From: Pseudoflavonifractor capillosus
GTDB lineage: Bacteria > Bacillota > Clostridia > Oscillospirales > Oscillospiraceae
Length of the DNA: 53,688 nt
Direction: 5' to 3'
Assembly (NCBI RefSeq): GCF_016899775.1
Contig: NZ_JACJJE010000020.1
Location: 1 to 53,688 of the forward strand
Position numbers and translations under genes: made by a program. Of this stretch, positions 48,868-53,688 are shown in pieces (positions within the stretch are counted from its first letter, which is position 1; every line of letters begins with the position of its first letter). Under the pieces are notes generated by a model. That model made no database searches. It saw nothing but the letters and a program-made list of their open reading frames with translations, and was not told the origin of the DNA.

Positions 48868-49710
48868 ATGAAATTTGTAGTTTTGATGGAAAATACGGCC
48901 CCGGAGGGGTCCTGTCTCAGCGCGGAGGCCGGGCTGTCCCTTTACATCGAGCACCGGGGGCACAAGCTGCTGTTGGACGCGGGCTCCTCGGGGAAATTTG
49001 CGGACAACGCCGCCGCCCTGGGGATCGACCTGAGCCAGGTGGAGCTGGCGGTGCTCTCCCACGGGCACTATGACCACTCCGACGGCCTGCGCCGGTTCTT
49101 CGCGGCAAATCAAACGGCCAAGGTGTACGCCCGCACCGGGGCGGGCGGGCCCTATTTCTCCACCTCCCAGGGCTCGCCCCGGTTCATCGGGGTCCACCGG
49201 GACATCTGGGAGGGCTTCCGGGACCGCTTTGTCCTCTCCGACGCCCTCTCCCAGCCTATGGAGGGGATCTGGCTGGTCCCGGAGACCGTCCACGGCGGGC
49301 CCTTCGCCAGCCAGGAGACCAACCTGCTGCGGAAGGTGGGCCAGGACCAGTTTGTCCCCGACGATTTCTCCCACGAGCAGTCCCTGGTGCTGGAGGGGGA
49401 GCGGGGGCTGGTGGTCTTCAACTCCTGCTCCCACGGGGGCATCGTGAACATCGTCCAGGGGGTGCGTGACCAGCTTCAAAAGCCGGTGTACGCCGTGGTG
49501 GGCGGCCTGCACATGTTCAGCGCCTCCGCCCCCAGCGGCATGAACTGCACCCCGGAGTACGCCCGTACGGTGGCCGGCGCCCTTCTGGAGCAGGGGGTGG
49601 AGCGGGTCTATACCGGCCACTGCACCGGCCCGGCCGCCTTCGCCGTGCTCAAGGAGCGCCTGGGGGACCGCCTCTCCCCCCTCTCCACCGGCCTGTCTTA
49701 CTTTCTTTGA
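48868..49710 (+). CDS. MBL-fold metallohydrolase, COG1237-like
   Basis: A 280-residue MBL-fold protein of the group annotated as 7,8-dihydropterin-6-methyl-4-(beta-D-ribofuranosyl)aminobenzene-5'-phosphate synthase-like. Zinc motif H65-G-H67-Y-D69-H70 (LSHGHYDHSDG), then VFNSCSHGGIVNI and YAVVGGLHMFSA, with the final YTGHCTGPAAFAVL. AGAGGAG precedes the ATG at 48868. The last five codons (LSYFL) and the stop lie inside a repeat hairpin (49697-49723), so the C-terminus appears to be supplied by a repeat element. The substrate is unknown. Confidence 0.88.
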   Translation: MKFVVLMENTAPEGSCLSAEAGLSLYIEHRGHKLLLDAGSSGKFADNAAALGIDLSQVELAVLSHGHYDHSDGLRRFFAANQTAKVYARTGAGGPYFSTSQGSPRFIGVHRDIWEGFRDRFVLSDALSQPMEGIWLVPETVHGGPFASQETNLLRKVGQDQFVPDDFSHEQSLVLEGERGLVVFNSCSHGGIVNIVQGVRDQLQKPVYAVVGGLHMFSASAPSGMNCTPEYARTVAGALLEQGVERVYTGHCTGPAAFAVLKERLGDRLSPLSTGLSYFL

Positions 49711-49755
49711 AAAAGAAAGTAAGCAAAGAAATTTTCTGCGAAACTGCGTTTCGCC
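49697..49755 (+). repeat. Short structured-repeat module overlapping a stop codon
   Basis: CTTACTTTCTTT pairs with AAAGAAAGTAAG (49697-49723), followed by CAAAG and GAAACTGCGTTTCGCC. The layout (CTTTC hairpin, CAAAG, TTTCGCC) resembles the larger modules A-D, but the big stem-loop is missing. Confidence 0.65.
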
Positions 49756-50226
49756 TCTGTGTTTTAAGGGACAGGTCCGAGACCTGTCCCTTTTCTTGTA
49801 TATAGAGCCGTTTGTAAATGCGGTGTAGGGGCGCACATTGTGCGCCCGCCGTTTTTTGTCCACAATTTCCGTAGGGGCGGGTGTCCTCACCCGCCCGTAA
49901 GCCTTCCCCCTGGGGGGAAGGTGCCCCCGAAGGGGGCGGATGAGGGGACAGGTCCCCCTTTCTCTTGTAAGGGCGGCACACCCGGGCCGCCCGCCCCCCA
50001 CAGGCGCACTCCGCCCTAATTCCCAATATATGTATCCAAACGTCCCACAAAGGGGCAAATTTCTCCTTATTTGAACAGACCCCTACTTTTCTTGAAAGAA
50101 AAGTAGGCAAAAGAACTTTGTGTGAAACTGCGTTTCGCCTCTTTTGCGGGAATCCCGTAGGGGCGGGTATCCTCACCCGCCCGCTGGGTTACCGGGCTAA
50201 ACTCAAACAAGGAGGAAATTTGATTT
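49711..50226. repeat. Intergenic repeat region before the phage-tail-like gene
   Basis: No gene is supported. GTAG-headed hairpins lie at 49825-49850, 49871-49897, 50157-50184 and, degenerate, 49967-49993. A second short module (50083-50139: CTACTTTTCTT/AAGAAAAGTAG, CAAAAG, GAAACTGCGTTTCGCC) repeats that at 49697-49755. The ribosome site AAGGAGG of the next gene is at the right end. Confidence 0.7.
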
Positions 50227-50721
50227 ATGGCGGCGAATTACACCGAACATTATGAGCTGAACCAGTGGGAGCCCGCCGACCAGGTTTTACGCACCGACTT
50301 CAACGCCGACAACGCCAAGCTGGACGCGGCGCTGGCACAAAAGGCGGAGCGGTCCGAACTGGAGGAGCTGGACGGCCGGATTTCAGCGGCAGACACCTCA
50401 ATTCAGCAGATCACTGCGGATTTGACCAAAATTACCTTTGGCCGTTACACCGGGGACGGTACAGAGCACCGCATGATTTCCCTGGGTTTTACCCCGCAGG
50501 CGGTGCTGCTGGTGACGTCCTTTGGCTCGGTGTATCAAACCGATACGCTGAATAACTACTGGGGCGGCCTGGCCTTGGCCGGGGCGCCGGTCAAAGCTGG
50601 GTCTCAAACGGTTCTGGAAATCGTGCAGAACGGTTTTCGGGTTTATTGTACATTTGAGGATGAGAATTATGTTCGTACAAACACAATTGAGGAATCATAT
50701 TATTACATTGCATTTCAATAA
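50227..50721 (+). CDS. Phage-tail-fibre-like orphan protein
   Basis: A 164-residue protein. The N-terminal YTEHYELNQWEPADQVLRTDFNADNAKLDAALA is a segment often seen at the start of tail-associated proteins of Firmicute prophages. A short coiled coil follows (AERSELEELDGRISAADTSIQQITADL), then a beta-rich C-terminal domain ending YYYIAFQ. AAGGAGG precedes the ATG. No other phage gene lies in the window, so it is an orphan or a domesticated remnant. The C-terminal third is AT-richer than the rest. Function unknown. Confidence 0.78.
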   Translation: MAANYTEHYELNQWEPADQVLRTDFNADNAKLDAALAQKAERSELEELDGRISAADTSIQQITADLTKITFGRYTGDGTEHRMISLGFTPQAVLLVTSFGSVYQTDTLNNYWGGLALAGAPVKAGSQTVLEIVQNGFRVYCTFEDENYVRTNTIEESYYYIAFQ

Positions 50722-50760
50722 AAAGATATCCCTGGGTCCAAAAACCCAGGGATATCTTTT
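50721..50760. terminator. Bidirectional terminator between convergent genes
   Basis: A perfect 17-pair stem AAAAGATATCCCTGGGT (50721-50737) / ACCCAGGGATATCTTTT (50744-50760) with A- and T-rich flanks on both sides. It serves the phage-tail-like gene and the SLH protein gene. Confidence 0.92.
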
Positions 50761-50796
50761 AAATAATAGAGCCAGAATGAGCCTTAAAGGGTTAAA

Positions 50797-53688
50797 TTAT
50801 GCCTTAGGAAGGCCTTCAATCTTCACATCGTTGCTAGGCATAGTGAAGGTGATAGTAATAATACCTTGTACAGCATCGACTGTCTCAGGACTTTTTTCAA
50901 AGTATACGACGTCTTTTAGGTCATCCTTTTCGCTGACCGGAGTGTACGTTCCGTTGGCATAAGTGTAGATATTGCCCTTCTTCACAGCGGCAGAGAACTC
51001 TTCAGGAGTGGTGAAAACAATTTTGTTGTAGACATCCTTGGTTGCAGAGGTTACACCAGCCTTAGTCACAACAGCACGGGTATCAGCCGGTACATTGGAA
51101 CCGGTAACTTTATATACAGCATCCAGAGCGAGGTCAGAACCTACCTTTTGGGTCAAAGTAATAGTGATCTTATCGCCGGCCTTGGCCTTTGTGGTACCGC
51201 CCAGGATATAGCTGTTGGCAACATTTTCGCCCAGAGTTACCTCACGCGGCGTATTTGCAGATTTGTCAACCGTGATGGTATAAGTAGTGCCATTTACGGT
51301 CAGCTCCAGACCACTCTCCACACTGCCGGAGATACGGTCGCCGCGGCTGGGATTCCAGGACTCCTTCAGCTTGTTCAGAACATCGTCCCGAATCTCGGTC
51401 ACAGAGGGAACATCCTCACCCTTGCCGACCTTATAGGTAATGCTGGTGCCGTTCACGATAACGGTGTTATCGGTGGCAGGGCCCTGACCGCCGGAGGTGG
51501 TTCCCTCGTAAGGCACGATGACCAGAACCAGGGTGGCCAGCGGGGTGTCGTCGGTCTTATCCTCCACGTTGGCTACATAGACAGCGGTCCGGCCGTCGCG
51601 GTCGGTCTCGATGTCGTTGTAGTTGCCGGTGCGGATGTCGTCGGGCTTGCCGTTCTTATCCAGCTCCACAACCATGAAGGTGGTGTCGCCGTTGAAGGCA
51701 AAGGTGCTCTTCTTCTTGTCCTTCTCGCCGGTCAGGTCGCCCTTGTCGGCGTTGTTCAGCTTCAGCAGCTCCTTCTCGGCATAGGTAGCCCAAGACTGGT
51801 CCGCGCTGAAGTTGGTGACCAGCTCGGTCACATCGTCGATCCAATCCTTGCTGTTGGTGGACTCGATCTTGTACAGACCGGGCGCGCTGATGGTGCTGGA
51901 GGCGCCCTTGGTCAGGGAGATGGTCTCCTTGGCGCCGTTGACATAGACCGTCCAGTCGTAGCGGTCGCCGTCCTCGGTGTCCACGACCTCCTTGTCATTG
52001 GTGCTCTTCACGAAGAAGAAGCTGTCGTCGTCCACGTCATAGGAGCCGGCGTCGGTCAGGAACACGATCTCCACCACGCCGTCGTTCAGCACCACGAAGC
52101 CGCCGGCCTTGCTGGTCATGCCGGGCACGTTGCGGTAGCCGGTAAAGACGCGGTTGTTCTCCACGTCCACATAGACGGTGTTGCTGTTGGCGGTAAAGGG
52201 GTCGCCGGTCTTGCTATCCGTTACCTTGTCATTTTCAACTTTGTAGAAGCTGAAGGAAGCGGAGTTCTTCTCAATCTTGATGGCCTGGCTGGAATTGGTC
52301 GCCTTGTAGTCGCGGCCGTCAATGTTCTTGTCGAACACGGTGGTCAGGTCATAGTCGCTGCCGCTCTTGGCGAACTTGTAGACCATGTCCTCAATGACAG
52401 CGTTGCCATTCTGGGTATAGTCTTTGACGTCCTTGCTGACCTTGGCGTCGTGGCCGTTGACCTCGTCAATGTCAATGGTGGCTTTCGTACCATCGGAGAA
52501 GACGACCTTGGCGGATACATCGCCATAAGCGACATCCGTGCCGGTTACGTACAGATAATCATCCGCGGAGGTGTCGGCCCCCTCGATGGCCACCACGCAG
52601 CCGTTGGCATCCAGATAGATGGTCACGTCGTCGCCAGCCTCAGGGTTGGCAGCGTCGTTGTTCTCCAGGTCGTACAGGCCGCCCAGAATCCGGTCCTTGC
52701 TGGTGTAGGCGTAGTTATAGTTGTAGGTGGTGCTGCTGATCTTCAGGTAGTCGTTGCTCTTGACGGAGCTGACGGTACCGGACATCTTCTCCGGCAGAGC
52801 CATAGACTGGATCTCGCCATTGGCGACGGTCAGGATGACCACGTCGTCCTTGGCAAATTCGGTCTCGGTGTCGAACTCGCGATTCAGAGTGACGCCCTTG
52901 GGGCTGGTCTTGTAGTTGACCGTGACGGTGTAGTCGTCGTTGTTCTTAACAACCTTGTTGACATCAGCCACATAGGTGTTGATAAGAGTGACCACGACCT
53001 CTTCCGCGTCGGTGTCCACAAAGCACTCAGTCAGAACACCGTTGCCGGTGGTCAGAACCCGGTCGTCGCTGCTGCGGGACAGATCGTCGGGATCGAAGTC
53101 GACGGCCTTGCCGTCTACGTACACGGTCCAGGAGTACTTGTCCACGGCGGTAGAGCCAGCGGCGGAGTAGAGATCGCGCTCAGAGACCTTGGTGGTCCAG
53201 GTGCCCTCCGCCTTTTCGGGGTAGGTGCCGATCTCGTCGTTCTTGTAAGACCAAATGGTGGCGGGACGGCCAAAATTGTCGGTGCCGCTGTTCTCTTTGG
53301 TCAGATCGCCATTGTACAGCTTCTCGCCCAGCTCCACAATGGAACCGCTGGACTGGGTTGCGTCGTTGTTGGTGTCCAGCTTGTCGTTGATGGCCTTGGC
53401 ATAGGAGCGGCCGCTAGTGATGTAGTTGTACTTTACACCGCTGGTAAAGGTGACGTCGCCGACAGAGAAGCTGCCGTCGGACTCGGCCTCGACGGTGCCG
53501 GCCTCCAGGGTGTTCAGCACAAGCTGAGCCAGATCGTTCCGGGTCATGGCCTCACGCACGCCGGAGTCCACATCCTGGAACAGGTCGATCTTGTTGCCCT
53601 GAGCCACGGTGGCCAGCTGCCAGTCGCTGCCGAAGTCGCTGCCGTACTGGAAGTAGCCCAGAGCCTTCATCAGCATCAGGGCCGCCTG
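50797..53688 (-). CDS. Large SLH-domain surface protein (S-layer-like), 5' end outside the window
   Basis: 963 codons are visible and the frame is open to the window edge, so the N-terminus with signal peptide and first SLH repeats is missing. The visible start is the end of an SLH region (ALGYFQYGSDFGSDWQLA ... VREAMTRNDLAQLVLNTL). The remainder is a very acidic, Asp/Thr/Asn/Val-rich string of beta-type repeats; related blocks occur, for example YSWTVYVDGKAVDF and YDWTVYVNGAKETI. Cys is nearly absent. This composition fits a secreted, structural S-layer protein. The C-terminal 220 residues are coded by more AT-rich DNA than the rest. It shares a terminator with the convergent gene at 50227. 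Confidence 0.88.
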   Translation of the reverse strand, partial: QAALMLMKALGYFQYGSDFGSDWQLATVAQGNKIDLFQDVDSGVREAMTRNDLAQLVLNTLEAGTVEAESDGSFSVGDVTFTSGVKYNYITSGRSYAKAINDKLDTNNDATQSSGSIVELGEKLYNGDLTKENSGTDNFGRPATIWSYKNDEIGTYPEKAEGTWTTKVSERDLYSAAGSTAVDKYSWTVYVDGKAVDFDPDDLSRSSDDRVLTTGNGVLTECFVDTDAEEVVVTLINTYVADVNKVVKNNDDYTVTVNYKTSPKGVTLNREFDTETEFAKDDVVILTVANGEIQSMALPEKMSGTVSSVKSNDYLKISSTTYNYNYAYTSKDRILGGLYDLENNDAANPEAGDDVTIYLDANGCVVAIEGADTSADDYLYVTGTDVAYGDVSAKVVFSDGTKATIDIDEVNGHDAKVSKDVKDYTQNGNAVIEDMVYKFAKSGSDYDLTTVFDKNIDGRDYKATNSSQAIKIEKNSASFSFYKVENDKVTDSKTGDPFTANSNTVYVDVENNRVFTGYRNVPGMTSKAGGFVVLNDGVVEIVFLTDAGSYDVDDDSFFFVKSTNDKEVVDTEDGDRYDWTVYVNGAKETISLTKGASSTISAPGLYKIESTNSKDWIDDVTELVTNFSADQSWATYAEKELLKLNNADKGDLTGEKDKKKSTFAFNGDTTFMVVELDKNGKPDDIRTGNYNDIETDRDGRTAVYVANVEDKTDDTPLATLVLVIVPYEGTTSGGQGPATDNTVIVNGTSITYKVGKGEDVPSVTEIRDDVLNKLKESWNPSRGDRISGSVESGLELTVNGTTYTITVDKSANTPREVTLGENVANSYILGGTTKAKAGDKITITLTQKVGSDLALDAVYKVTGSNVPADTRAVVTKAGVTSATKDVYNKIVFTTPEEFSAAVKKGNIYTYANGTYTPVSEKDDLKDVVYFEKSPETVDAVQGIITITFTMPSNDVKIEGLPKA

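Noticed and set aside
49697-49723. Terminator of the MBL gene
   Set aside because: The stem overlaps the stop codon, is followed by GCAAAG and not by Ts, and recurs at 50083-50106 away from any gene end.

Overview
The window looks like chromosome of a GC-rich, anaerobic, gut-type Firmicute close to the Oscillospiraceae (Flavonifractor / Lawsonibacter / Intestinimonas-like). This is an inference from several traits: housekeeping promoters with 17-base spacers, strong AGGAGG ribosome sites, a T-box in front of ileS, the short prolyl-tRNA synthetase, the oxygen-independent cobalamin pathway, a reverse-order rubrerythrin, SLH-domain surface proteins, and intergenic spaces crowded with hairpin repeats. 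No rRNA, tRNA or CRISPR array was found. One stable RNA gene, tmRNA (ssrA), is present.

Layout. 1-6.5 kb: the end of an M50-like membrane protease, an M23/LysM/G5 cell-wall peptidase with a WalR-type box, proS, and three lipoproteins (two are tandem paralogues). 6.6-7.7 kb: a LysO-like exporter. 7.7-20.9 kb: a cobalamin block on the minus strand. It starts with a cobalamin riboswitch, then an ABC importer (btuF-btuC-btuD), then cbiK, cbiD, cbiL, cbiF, cbiG, cbiH, cbiJ, cbiET and cbiC, and it is interrupted three times by repeat-filled gaps. 21-23.3 kb: a frameshifted acyltransferase, and a Fur/PerR-type regulator translationally coupled to rubrerythrin. 23.3-24.3 kb: an AT-rich islet with a lipoprotein and a ribbon-helix-helix regulator. 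24.4-31.6 kb: a HAD phosphatase, a FeoA-FeoB fusion, ileS and a zinc-ribbon protein under T-box control. 32.3-38.4 kb: an ECF sigma / membrane partner pair, an SLH-CAP surface protein, a polytopic membrane protein, a metallo-beta-lactamase-fold hydrolase, and a membrane protein / XRE regulator pair with a palindromic operator. 38.4-43.4 kb: a Bce-type ABC transporter, tmRNA with an adjoining 138-base tandem repeat, a cyclophilin and smpB. 43.5-49.7 kb: a NYN-domain protein, a sugar-nucleotidyltransferase and thiamine pyrophosphokinase in one overlapping operon, a second polytopic membrane protein, a cysteine desulfurase and another MBL-fold protein. 50.2 kb to the end: a phage-tail-like orphan and a very large SLH surface protein cut by the window edge.

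The most unusual feature is a 220-222 base non-coding element present three times (2635-2854, 27945-28164, 33660-33881). Each copy sits inside a transcription terminator, between two copies of that terminator's own hairpin. The hairpin sequence is different at each locus, so the target hairpin itself has been duplicated. Only the gene-distal hairpin keeps the T-tract, and the gene-proximal hairpin is always a perfect palindrome even where the distal one has G-T wobbles. Internally the element has paired segments with compensating changes between copies. A second, unrelated family of structured intergenic modules (five full, two short copies) keeps its hairpins while their sequences change, and many GTAG-headed REP-like hairpins surround it. 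Together these suggest a genome where hairpin-seeking mobile DNA has colonised gene ends, including three places inside the cobalamin operon.
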